Below, one piece after another: positions 51,900 through 59,311 of a DNA stretch of 64,000 bases. The position numbers and the translations under genes are program-made. The notes under the pieces were generated by a model. That model saw nothing but the letters and a program-made list of their open reading frames with translations. It was not told the origin of the DNA and searched no databases. Source of the stretch: an uncultured Sphingomonadaceae bacterium (GTDB taxonomy: Bacteria; Pseudomonadota; Alphaproteobacteria; Sphingomonadales; Sphingomonadaceae). Every line of letters begins with the position of its first letter. Position 1 is the stretch's first letter. Location: positions 248,001 through 312,000 of the forward strand of contig CANMEE010000001.1 of NCBI GenBank assembly GCA_947496865.1, in the 5' to 3' direction.

Positions 51900-52712
51900 A
51901 TGACATTATTAATCCACTCAATGTCTGAATTTTCAGATATTATCGTGAGCGCAATGACACTCGCCAAGGTTTCACAAATTTCCGAAATCGGCGCGGAATA
52001 TGGTGGAATGACAAGCATTCTGGCCAACTATGCTGAGACCAATGACGGCCATCTCTTCAGCATCGACCCCAGTCCAAAGCCTGAGTTTCTGGATTGGGCA
52101 GAGGCCCACGAAAAAGTGACACATATCGCTAAGCCGAGCCTAAGCGCCTTTTCGCAGCTCAAAAACATTGATCTCTGGATGGTCGACGGCGACCATAATT
52201 GGTTTACGGTTTATCACGAGCTAAAGGCCATTGAGGCGGCATGCGCGCGTGATAAAAAACCGCTATTTACAATTTTACATGATGTGTGTTGGCCCGCAGG
52301 ACAGCGTGATATGTACTATGCCCCCGATACTATTCCGAAAGAATATCGCCATGATTATTGCATGGACAGCGGTGCCAAACCGGGACAATCCGGATTGCTG
52401 CGAGAGCAGGGTATGCGCGGCATGGGTCATTTTGGCTGGGCCTTGCATGAAGGCGGCGAGCGCAATGGCGTGAAATGCGCGGTTGTTGATTTTATCAACG
52501 AAGCTGAGGCAGCGGGACATCAACTAGCCTATGCCGAGATTCCGGCCGTCTTTGGACTGGGCATCCTGTTCGACGCAACAGCGCCTTGGGCCAGCGCGCT
52601 GAGCGATTTGCTCATTCCCTATCATGACAACCCGTTAATCGCGAAACTTGAGCAGAACCGACTTGCCAATTATCTGACCGTACTGGATTGGCAGGATGGT
52701 GTCATACGTTAG
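51900..52712 (+). CDS. Class I SAM-dependent methyltransferase-like protein (Methyltransf_24 type)
   Basis: A 270-residue protein with a Rossmann-type methyltransferase pattern: motif I region ISEIGAEYGGMTSILANYA, the acidic end of strand 2 in LFSIDPSPKPE, IDLWMVDGDHNWFTVYHEL, and LHDVCWPAGQRD. This arrangement (VDGDHxYxxxxxEL then HD) is typical of Methyltransf_24 and of small O-methyltransferases in polysaccharide clusters. It starts two bases after the HAD gene stop with AAGG upstream, so the two are co-expressed and may modify the same product. The substrate is unknown. Confidence 0.82.
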   Translation: MTLLIHSMSEFSDIIVSAMTLAKVSQISEIGAEYGGMTSILANYAETNDGHLFSIDPSPKPEFLDWAEAHEKVTHIAKPSLSAFSQLKNIDLWMVDGDHNWFTVYHELKAIEAACARDKKPLFTILHDVCWPAGQRDMYYAPDTIPKEYRHDYCMDSGAKPGQSGLLREQGMRGMGHFGWALHEGGERNGVKCAVVDFINEAEAAGHQLAYAEIPAVFGLGILFDATAPWASALSDLLIPYHDNPLIAKLEQNRLANYLTVLDWQDGVIR

Positions 52713-52879
52713 AAAGCGCCCTCACTTGTCTCACAACCTAATTCCAAAGGCACTGACCCCATCGCCAAACATCTTGAATTAGATTATTTGCCACGCGGTC
52801 TCGGGACGTGACAAATTGACTGGTAGTGTGGAAGGATAACGTCGACGTTCAGTGGTCGCAAGTTACTGAGGAGGGCATT

Positions 52880-53284
52880 TTGACTATTAGCAAGGAACTC
52901 GCAAAATTTCCGAATAAAGCTGATGCGAACAATCTCGATAGCGTACATCTGAACCTTGCCATACATATTGCCAATCAAAACAAATTACGGTCTGACTATT
53001 TCAAAGACTTGGTTTTGGGTGATCCCATTTGGGATATATTACTCGATATTTATATATCCGAAGAAATGGATCGGCCAACAACAGTTGACGCCATTTCCGA
53101 CCGCCAAGATAAATCACATTCGCTCTGCCGCAGATGCGTAACCTATCTTCTGGAGCATGACGCCGTTTTTGAAAATCGCAATCAGTATACAGCACAGAAA
53201 TTCAGTTTTCTCGCTAGCGATAAAACAAAACTGGAAATTGCGGCCTGGTTGAACAACTGCCTCGCCAAAGCACCGCAGTTCTGA
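52880..53284 (+). CDS. Winged-helix (MarR-like) DNA-binding protein
   Basis: A 134-residue protein whose C-terminal half (GDPIWDILLDIYISEEMDRP, TTVDAISDRQDKSHSLCRRC, VTYLLEHDAVFE, KFSFLASDKTKLEIAAWL) matches the winged-helix domain I recall from short sphingomonad regulators that resemble MarR. The N-terminal half is a helical dimerisation-like segment. I prefer the TTG at 52880 because GAGGAGGG lies four bases upstream; GTG at 52826 is an alternative. It converges on the LuxR-solo gene. The target is unknown, but the neighbouring surface-protein genes are candidates. Confidence 0.7.
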   Translation: MTISKELAKFPNKADANNLDSVHLNLAIHIANQNKLRSDYFKDLVLGDPIWDILLDIYISEEMDRPTTVDAISDRQDKSHSLCRRCVTYLLEHDAVFENRNQYTAQKFSFLASDKTKLEIAAWLNNCLAKAPQF

Positions 53285-53310
53285 CCTATGGGGAAAAATA
53301 TACCATAGGT
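53284..53310. terminator. Short hairpin between convergent regulator genes
   Basis: ACCTATGG at 53284-53291 and CCATAGGT at 53303-53310 form a perfect 8-bp stem with an 11-base AT-rich loop, starting at the last base of the winged-helix gene. There is no T-run, so termination is uncertain. Confidence 0.4.
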
Positions 53311-53334
53311 TGACGACCAGTTTCAGCGTCCTTT

Positions 53335-54087
53335 TTAGGTCCGCACCAGATCCATACTTATGGCTTTTACTGAGGCCGATGTCCGGTCATGTGCATCCAG
53401 TTTTGTAAATGCTCGGCGCATGTAACTGTCTATCGAACTTTCAGATAGGCCCAGAATAGTGCTGATTTCTGAGTTTGATTTCCCTTTCGCTGCCCATCCG
53501 ATAATCTGCATTTCCCGCCTGGAAAGAGATTTATCGATCCCGTATAAATCAGGCGTCAGCTGACAAAGTTTCAGATGGGCCATTTGCGCAAAGATACGAA
53601 ACTCCGCCCCTGTTTTATCATCCATTAACTCTTGATTTTTCGGTCCACCGTAAGAGGCCAAGCCATTGCGCGACTGAGGACCAAAAAGCGGAAATATCCA
53701 ACCTTCCTCAATTTCCACGCTATTGGCATTCTGTTTCAAATCTTCAAACGATTCGGAACGATTGGTCAAACTCGCGATATCAGTCCATCGAAATGCATTC
53801 ACTTTTTGAAGGCTGTTCTGCGTGGTGATATGACCTTGCTTCATCAGCCCTTCCATGGCGAATTTCTGAAAATCGGCATCTGAGATGCCTGCATATCTGA
53901 TAATCGTATCAGGATGTGTCGGTCTTCTATGCGGCGGGGGGCATGCGTAAATAGTCGATCGAAAACCATATTTACGAGCAACTTCTAAAACATATTTCCA
54001 GAGCGCGGCCGGACTAGCGCATTGATCTAATTTGGTAATCTCGTCTAAAGTCAATATCTGTAACTCGCTGCAAATATTTTCAAGCAT
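53335..54087 (-). CDS. LuxR family regulator with autoinducer-binding-like domain (LuxR solo)
   Basis: A 250-residue regulator. Residues 1-170 match the layout of the autoinducer-binding domain (ALWKYVLEVARKYGFRSTIY, later EEGWIFPLFGPQSRNGLASYGG). Residues 185-245 are the LuxR HTH (LSRREMQIIGWAAKGKSNSE, ISTILGLSESSIDSYMRRAF, TKLDAHDRTSASVKA). No luxI-type synthase is in the window, so it is an orphan. Several of the invariant acyl-homoserine-lactone contact residues are not evident, so it may sense another molecule. It lies upstream of, and in the same direction as, nothing but a 376-base gap from the amyloid-like operon end; control of that operon or of the HAD pair is inference. Confidence 0.88.
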   Translation of the reverse strand: MLENICSELQILTLDEITKLDQCASPAALWKYVLEVARKYGFRSTIYACPPPHRRPTHPDTIIRYAGISDADFQKFAMEGLMKQGHITTQNSLQKVNAFRWTDIASLTNRSESFEDLKQNANSVEIEEGWIFPLFGPQSRNGLASYGGPKNQELMDDKTGAEFRIFAQMAHLKLCQLTPDLYGIDKSLSRREMQIIGWAAKGKSNSEISTILGLSESSIDSYMRRAFTKLDAHDRTSASVKAISMDLVRT

Positions 54088-54463
54088 ATCGGTGGAAATC
54101 CTGTCGGTCTGCCACGTGATCGCGTTGCTTTGAGCCTTATGCAGATCAATGCAAAACTTTCCAACTTGAACAACCAGTTAAAATAAAACGCCTTATATCA
54201 TTACTTTAATGGCCTATGCCTGACGCTCTGTTACAATGACTAGTCAACTCCAAATTTACTATGCCGACGCCTCGGTCGGATAAGCGCCGTACAGTACCTT
54301 TGGATTATAGTAATCAATCGCCCATCATCGATAATGGGCTTCTGGTGACACATCTGTGATATGGGGCGGCTCTTCTCGATAAAAAAAGCACCACAAACTC
54401 CCTCTCTGGTTCGTGGTGCTTTCAGTTTCAGACCGGCCGGATTGGCAACCAGTCCGTTCTCCC
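54088..54463. other. Intergenic region: LuxR-solo promoter and end of the secreted-protein operon
   Basis: A 376-base AT-rich gap. It holds the promoter region of the minus-strand LuxR gene on the left and the terminator of the minus-strand secreted-protein operon at 54381-54422 on the right. A further short inverted repeat, GCCCAT at 54320-54325 with ATGGGC at 54334-54339, lies between them and may be a second terminator or an operator. I see no gene. Confidence 0.5.
54381..54422 (-). terminator. Strong intrinsic terminator of the C39/secreted-protein operon
   Basis: Read on the minus strand, AAAGCACCAC pairs with GTGGTGCTTT (10 bp, at 54413-54422 and 54385-54394) around an 18-base loop, followed by a run of seven T. 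It lies about 42 bases after the stop of the last operon gene and clearly ends minus-strand transcription. Confidence 0.88.
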
Positions 54464-55057
54464 TCAGTTTCCGAGGGCGCCAATACCGGCTTGACCAACG
54501 ACATCACCAAGCGCGCTGCCGATCCGGTCCATCATCAGGTCACTATTGAAATTCTCATAGCCGGAAAGGGTGAGTGTCGCGTCCACCTCCTGAACGGCTT
54601 CAAAGCCGTTGGCCGTATTTATAAGCGTGTTCTGGATACCGTTGGCGGTCTCATGGACAATTGCGGTTTGGCCGTTGTTTAGCAGATAGACAGGTGTGTC
54701 GCCGACCTTCATGCGGATATTACCGTTAGACAATACGCCATTTTCCAGTGTCGAAACATCAACCGGACTTAAACCCGCAGCGGCCGTCTGGGTGGTATGC
54801 GCACCATCGTCGTTCAAAGTCATCACGGTTTGTAGCAGCAGCTCACCGTTGACATAAGTGCGGATGTCAGCGCCAAAATTGACACCCAATCCGTTGACCA
54901 CAAACCCGCCGCGCAACTTGTCCAGATCTTCGTCCGGAACAAGTGCGGGCAGACCAACCGCCGCCACGGGGTTAGCTTTGGCGGTTTGGGGTATGAGCAA
55001 CGCGCCAGAAAACGCGATGCATGCGACCGTAGCGAAAATATGTTGTCTGTAGTTCAT
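54464..55057 (-). CDS. Secreted protein with double-glycine site, amyloid-locus protein C
   Basis: A 197-residue secreted protein. A Sec signal peptide covers residues 1-28 (ending TAKA-N). After a 16-residue spacer comes DEDLDKLRGG (residues 42-51), like the LxxLxGG end of bacteriocin leaders that C39 peptidases cut; cleavage after Gly 51 would release FVVNGLGVNFGADIRTYVNG. The mature part is beta-rich and ends with a helix-like tail. Residues 140-149 (GIQNTLINTA) share the motif G-[IL]-x-N-x-x-[IM]-N-T-[GA] with the two other secreted proteins of the operon. It starts 10 bases after the C39 peptidase stop, and a strong terminator follows. I recognise no characterised homolog by name. Confidence 0.82.
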   Translation of the reverse strand: MNYRQHIFATVACIAFSGALLIPQTAKANPVAAVGLPALVPDEDLDKLRGGFVVNGLGVNFGADIRTYVNGELLLQTVMTLNDDGAHTTQTAAAGLSPVDVSTLENGVLSNGNIRMKVGDTPVYLLNNGQTAIVHETANGIQNTLINTANGFEAVQEVDATLTLSGYENFNSDLMMDRIGSALGDVVGQAGIGALGN

Positions 55058-55067
55058 GGCTTGTCTC

Positions 55068-55874
55068 TCATCTGACAGTACCAACTCGCACGTCGAGTAA
55101 TAACTCCGGCGAGATTTGGTATAGGGGGGGGAGGTGGTTGGTTAAGTTGCCGATAGTCGCGGTTGCCGATACTTGATCCGTGGGAGCGGTGGACCAGCGA
55201 TTCCAGTCACCGGCGAGATTATATTTTGGACGGATTTTTATTGGTCCACCCACAATCGCCAATGCGACGCCATTCCAATATTTCGCGAAATCTTCGGTTG
55301 AATATTTGTTGATACCGAGCACGGAATCTCCGACCAGCACTTGGTCCTGTGTCTGGCCTTTGACCACGACAAAATGCTTAAAACCATCAAGGTCGAGCAG
55401 CACGATCACTGGCCGCTTCACTTGGGAAAGCTGATCCGGTGTCAATTTAAAGCCTTCGGCGCGATATCCCAGGGATGTCAGATAGTTGCGCATATCGAGC
55501 ATCGAAAAACCGACCTTTTTTATCGCCTCTTTATCACCCAAATCCCACATCGCTCTGAACGGAGTGCGTTCGTTGGTAGGCTGATCATAGTGATAAGTCA
55601 GCAGGGTCGCGACGGCCGCCGAACCGCAGCTAAAATCATAACGCTGGCGCACGACCGAACGGAACGGGATATCCCACCATGTCATCACACCGATTGAAAA
55701 ATCGCCGCCAATGGCTTCGCGGCCCACGCGGACCTCGGCATTGGCGATGGCGCTGGAAAAAATACTGGTCCCGATCAGGGCCAGCAGTCCGCCCTTCAAG
55801 ATGGCTTTCAAGCTGATCTTGAAGGACGGAAAGGCTGAGCATAGGCCACATGGGATGGGGGGAGTAGGGGTCAT
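55068..55874 (-). CDS. Sec-exported C39 family cysteine peptidase (FapD-like)
   Basis: A 268-residue peptidase. An N-terminal signal region ends near residue 46 (IGTSIFSSAIANA-E), so the enzyme is periplasmic, unlike C39 domains fused to ABC exporters. The catalytic set is visible: oxyanion Gln 77 and Cys 83 in RQRYDFSCGSAAVATLL, His 167 in DLDGFKHFVVVKG, and Asp 183 in VGDSVLG. The domain GFSMLDMRNYLTSLGYRAEG is typical of stand-alone C39 peptidases such as FapD of Pseudomonas amyloid loci. Its likely substrates are the two flanking proteins with Leu-Arg-Gly-Gly sites (inference). It lies 14 bases after protein B and 10 bases before protein C. Confidence 0.9.
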   Translation of the reverse strand: MTPTPPIPCGLCSAFPSFKISLKAILKGGLLALIGTSIFSSAIANAEVRVGREAIGGDFSIGVMTWWDIPFRSVVRQRYDFSCGSAAVATLLTYHYDQPTNERTPFRAMWDLGDKEAIKKVGFSMLDMRNYLTSLGYRAEGFKLTPDQLSQVKRPVIVLLDLDGFKHFVVVKGQTQDQVLVGDSVLGINKYSTEDFAKYWNGVALAIVGGPIKIRPKYNLAGDWNRWSTAPTDQVSATATIGNLTNHLPPLYQISPELLLDVRVGTVR

Positions 55875-55888
55875 GGCCTATACCTTAC

Positions 55889-56260
55889 CTAATCGGTAAT
55901 ATTGATCGTTACGCCCAGACCTGCCTGGAGCGCCGACTGTGCGCCGGTGTTGATCACAATATTACCAAGACCGTTAAAACTGGACAGGGAATTGTCCGAC
56001 AAGTTGACATCACCAGCAGTAAAGTCGCCGTTGATCGTGTTGCCGCTATTGTCTGAGTTAAAGGTCTGTTCGTTAATTGCAATTTGTGTGCCGCCGCGCA
56101 GCTCATCCAGTTCATCCATCGACATCAGCGGGGATACAGATTGCTGGGCGGTAGTCGCGGGTGCCTGAGGCGCAGCGTCCTGATCTGCCACCTGCGCGCT
56201 CACGTGGGATGCGGTCATGGCTAGGGGGGCTATCGTTAGAAGCCAAAAATGCTTTTTCAT
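55889..56260 (-). CDS. Secreted small protein with double-glycine site, amyloid-locus protein B
   Basis: A 123-residue secreted protein. The Sec signal peptide is residues 1-22 (SHVSA-Q). A Gln/Ala/Pro linker leads to SMDELDELRGG (residues 47-57), a double-glycine leader end like that in protein C; cleavage would release a 66-residue mature chain TQIAINEQTFNSDNSGNT and onward. This chain is rich in Asn, Ser and Gly and has GLGNIVINTG at 97-106, the motif shared with proteins A and C, then a beta strand GVTINITD at the end. I chose the ATG at 56260 with GGGAG upstream. It lies 14 bases before the C39 gene. It is a candidate fibre subunit or nucleator. Confidence 0.82.
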   Translation of the reverse strand: MKKHFWLLTIAPLAMTASHVSAQVADQDAAPQAPATTAQQSVSPLMSMDELDELRGGTQIAINEQTFNSDNSGNTINGDFTAGDVNLSDNSLSSFNGLGNIVINTGAQSALQAGLGVTINITD

Positions 56261-56304
56261 CGTCTTTACTCCCGGTTGGGGATGCGGATGTTTGGGGGAT
56301 GGAG

Positions 56305-56333
56305 GGGCCGGTTCCATCGGCTGAAACCGGCCC
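56305..56333 (-). promoter_or_regulatory. Intercistronic GC-rich hairpin between proteins A and B
   Basis: GGGCCGGTT at 56305-56313 and AACCGGCCC at 56325-56333 form a perfect 9-bp stem with an 11-base loop, 28 bases after the protein A stop on the minus strand. No T-run follows. It may stabilise the A message or partly stop transcription, so that A is made in excess of B, the peptidase and C. Confidence 0.6.
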
Positions 56334-56360
56334 GCCCTTCATCAAGTCAACGAGGGACGA

Positions 56361-56864
56361 TTAATCGCCGCCACCGCCGCCTGCTGCGGCTTCACCAGCA
56401 CCATCACCAAAGTTGATGCTGCCTTGTGCTGCAATGTTGGTTGCAGACTGAGCGTTAGAATATACGCCGGTGTTCATTGACTGGTTAGCGATTCCAGCGA
56501 AAGCTGAGAACGCGTTACCGCGATTATAGTTGTCACCGCTGTTATAGCCTACCGGAGCAGGTGAACCATCTTCACCATCCAAATCGACCATTTCGTCAAA
56601 TTCATAGGCAGTGTTGGTTGCGGTGAGCGTTTGCGTAGCAATAACGAGGTCATTGTTGTTGTTGTTATTGCTGTTGATGTCATCCAGCGTGTTGGTGGTG
56701 CTGGCGTCTGCTGCCAAATATACATCAAGCAGGTCATTGACTACAACGGCACCGTTATCGGTGTCGGTGACATCGTTGTTTTGGTTTTGCTGAGCCATGG
56801 CAGGTGCGCCAACGGCCAAAGCAGCTACAGCAGCTGATGCTGCCAGTACTTTAGTCATTTTCAT
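56361..56864 (-). CDS. Secreted Asn-rich protein, candidate major amyloid subunit (protein A)
   Basis: A 167-residue secreted protein. The Sec signal peptide is residues 1-24 (APAMA-Q). The mature chain is low-complexity and acidic, with QQNQNNDVTDTDNG at its start and an Asn run (INSNNNNNND, residues 63-72) encoded by tandem AAC-like codons, then NSGDNYNRGNAF, the shared motif GIANQSMNTG at 124-133, SNAQSATNIAAQGSINFG and a Gly-rich tail. Asn/Gln ladders with N-T-G...Q spacing are typical of functional amyloids. It has no Leu-Arg-Gly-Gly site. AGGAG lies upstream of the ATG. It is the first gene of the operon, followed by a hairpin, consistent with high expression. Assignment as amyloid is inference. 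Confidence 0.82.
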   Translation of the reverse strand: MKMTKVLAASAAVAALAVGAPAMAQQNQNNDVTDTDNGAVVVNDLLDVYLAADASTTNTLDDINSNNNNNNDLVIATQTLTATNTAYEFDEMVDLDGEDGSPAPVGYNSGDNYNRGNAFSAFAGIANQSMNTGVYSNAQSATNIAAQGSINFGDGAGEAAAGGGGGD

Positions 56865-57150
56865 CGGTATTCTCCTTAGGGTCTAAGGCATCTTCTCTTT
56901 CCCTGTCGAAACAAGGAAGGGGGTTAAGAGGCCCTGTTATATGCCGCATCGTGCGACATCCCTTTGTTAGGCCGATTCGCTTTTTCGCTTGTTGCGATTT
57001 GGCAATTGTCCGAATAATTTTCGTTTTTTGTTTAAAACCTGACCATTTTGTTACGGGCCAACAGCAGCATCGACGCCGTCCCTGTAACCGGTTATGCCTT
57101 CTCTACGAACTATAGAAAATTGTTCCGTTCAAAGGTTAGGGAAGACCCGT

Positions 57151-59304
57151 ATGTCGAAGAAGTTATTATTGCTGGCTGTCATCTTGGCAGCGATATTCGC
57201 GTTTTTTCACTATGATCTGGGCTCCCAGCTCACGCTTGAAAATTTGAAGGCGCAGCAAGACGCTATTGACGCCCAATATCGCGCCAATCCTGTCATCATC
57301 ATTGGCATATTCTTTTTAGTCTATGTCGGGATCACGGCCCTTTCTATTCCCGGTGCGGCTGTGATGACACTCGCGGCTGGCGCATTATTTGGCGTCTTGG
57401 TCGGCACTATAGTTGTTTCCTTTGCCTCCACTATCGGCGCGACCATCGCGTTTCTCACCTCTCGCTATTTGCTTGGCGATTGGGTTGAGAATAAGTTCGG
57501 CCAGCGGCTGAAAAACATCAACGAAGGCATTAAACGCGACGGCATCTTCTATCTGATTTCCATCAGGCTTGTTCCAGCCTTCCCGTTTTTCGTGGTGAAC
57601 TTGCTCATGGGTCTCACCAAAATGCGGGTCTGGAAATATTTCCTCGCCAGCCAGATTGGTATGCTCGCCGGTACGATTGTTTTCGTGAATGCGGGCACTC
57701 AGCTCTCGCAAGTCAATTCCGTCGGTGAAGTCTTCTCCCTGCCCGTTATCGGCTCCTTCGTCCTGCTGGCGATATTTCCATGGATTGCCAAAGGGATTAT
57801 TGGCTTTTTCAAGAACCGGAAAATCTACAAGGGCTGGACCAAGCCCAAGAAATTTGACCGCAACCTGATCGTTATCGGTGCGGGCTCCGGTGGCTTAGTA
57901 TCCTCGCTCATTGCCGCCACCATCAATGCAAAAGTCACGTTGATAGAATCCGGCAAGATGGGCGGCGACTGCCTGAACTATGGCTGCATTCCCTCCAAGG
58001 CCCTGATCAAAAGCGCCAAGGTGGCCGAGCAGATGCAACATGCAGACCGCTATGGCCTGACCGCTAGCAAGCCAAGCTTTGACTTTAAGAATGTGATGAC
58101 CCGGATTGAAAATGTCATCAAAACCATCGAACCACATGACAGCGTCGAACGGTTTGAAGGCCTCGGCGTCGATGTGGTACAAGGCTATGCCAAGCTTACC
58201 GATCCATGGACGGTGGAAATTGCGCACAATGATGGTGGCACCCAGACTCTAACCGGCAAGGCGATCGTCTTGGCCACCGGCGCGCGCCCGTTTGTCCCGC
58301 CGCTACGGGGCCTCGAAGATACCGGTTATCTCACCAGCGATACGCTGTGGGAAGAAATGGCGAAACGCGATGCAGTGCCGGAAAAAATGGTTGTGCTCGG
58401 CGGCGGCCCTATTGGCTGCGAATTGTCACAGTCCTTTGCACGCCTTGGCAGCCAAGTCACCCTCATTGAAATGGCCGACCGGGTCATGGGTATTGAGGAT
58501 GAAGATGTGTCCGAGATCGCGGCCAAAGCCCTTCACAATTCAGGTGTCACTTTGCTGTGCGGCCATAAAGCGTTGCGCACCGAGATGAATGGCAAGCAAA
58601 AAATGATCATCGTCGAGAATGAAAGCGGCGAGCAATCCCTGCCCTTTGACGATTTGTTGATCGCGGTTGGCCGCGCGGCGCGGCTGGATGGTTTTGGCCT
58701 CGACAAACTGGGCGTAGAGACCGAGCGAACTTTGGTGACCAACGAGCATCTGCAAACCACTTTCCCGCATATCTATGCCGCTGGCGATGTCGCTGGTCCC
58801 TATCAGCTAACCCATAATGCCTCGCATCAAGCGTGGTTCGCGACGGTCAATGCACTGTTTGGACGTTTCAAAAAATTCAAGCCGAGTTATGAATTTTTGC
58901 CATGGACGACATTTTTGGACCCGGAAATTGCCCATGTCGGCCTCAATGAACAGGACGCTAAAAAAGAAGGTATCGAATATGAGGTCACCAAATATGGCCT
59001 CGATGATTTGGACCGCGCGATTGCTGAAAGCGCGACCGAAGGCTTTGTCAAAGTGCTCACCCCCCCGGGCAAGGATCGGATTCTGGGCGTCACCATTGTC
59101 GGGCAAAACGCAGGCGAACTGCTCACCGAATATGTGCTGGCGATGAAACATGGCCTGGGCCTAGGCAAGATATTGGGCACTATTCACACCTATCCGACCA
59201 TGGCCGAAGCCAATAAATTTGCTGCTGGCGAATGGCGCAAAAAGCACAAGCCGGAATGGGCGCTGAAATGGCTCGAACGCTATTTCAATTGGGCGCGCAG
59301 CTGA
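57151..59304 (+). CDS. Fusion of VTT/TVP38 membrane domain to a pyridine nucleotide-disulfide oxidoreductase
   Basis: A 717-residue inner-membrane protein. Residues 1-235 are a TVP38/TMEM64 (VTT/DedA-like) domain: LSIPGAAVMTLAAGALFG, TSRYLLGDWVENKFGQRL, FYLISIRLVPAFPFFVVNLLMG and several hydrophobic helices. Residues 250-717 are a FAD/NAD(P)H disulfide oxidoreductase of the mercuric reductase/dihydrolipoamide dehydrogenase type: VIGAGSGGLVSS, redox disulfide GGDCLNYGCIPSKA (Cys 274, Cys 279), GGGPIGCELSQSFARLG, AAGDVAGP, and the interface motif HTYPTMAEA. The MerA metal-binding C-terminal Cys pair is absent, so mercury reduction is unlikely. I chose the ATG at 57151 with AGGGAAG upstream. The substrate is unknown. 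Confidence 0.92.
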   Translation: MSKKLLLLAVILAAIFAFFHYDLGSQLTLENLKAQQDAIDAQYRANPVIIIGIFFLVYVGITALSIPGAAVMTLAAGALFGVLVGTIVVSFASTIGATIAFLTSRYLLGDWVENKFGQRLKNINEGIKRDGIFYLISIRLVPAFPFFVVNLLMGLTKMRVWKYFLASQIGMLAGTIVFVNAGTQLSQVNSVGEVFSLPVIGSFVLLAIFPWIAKGIIGFFKNRKIYKGWTKPKKFDRNLIVIGAGSGGLVSSLIAATINAKVTLIESGKMGGDCLNYGCIPSKALIKSAKVAEQMQHADRYGLTASKPSFDFKNVMTRIENVIKTIEPHDSVERFEGLGVDVVQGYAKLTDPWTVEIAHNDGGTQTLTGKAIVLATGARPFVPPLRGLEDTGYLTSDTLWEEMAKRDAVPEKMVVLGGGPIGCELSQSFARLGSQVTLIEMADRVMGIEDEDVSEIAAKALHNSGVTLLCGHKALRTEMNGKQKMIIVENESGEQSLPFDDLLIAVGRAARLDGFGLDKLGVETERTLVTNEHLQTTFPHIYAAGDVAGPYQLTHNASHQAWFATVNALFGRFKKFKPSYEFLPWTTFLDPEIAHVGLNEQDAKKEGIEYEVTKYGLDDLDRAIAESATEGFVKVLTPPGKDRILGVTIVGQNAGELLTEYVLAMKHGLGLGKILGTIHTYPTMAEANKFAAGEWRKKHKPEWALKWLERYFNWARS

Positions 59305-59311
59305 GCCATCG

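Noticed and set aside
54464..56864. Class II bacteriocin cluster
   Set aside because: The double-glycine proteins also have Sec signal peptides, and there is no ABC exporter or immunity gene; the peptidase is a stand-alone exported type.
57151..59304. Naming the oxidoreductase merA or lpd
   Set aside because: The C-terminal Cys pair of mercuric reductase is absent, no mer genes are nearby, and the VTT fusion and lack of 2-oxo acid dehydrogenase genes argue against Lpd.
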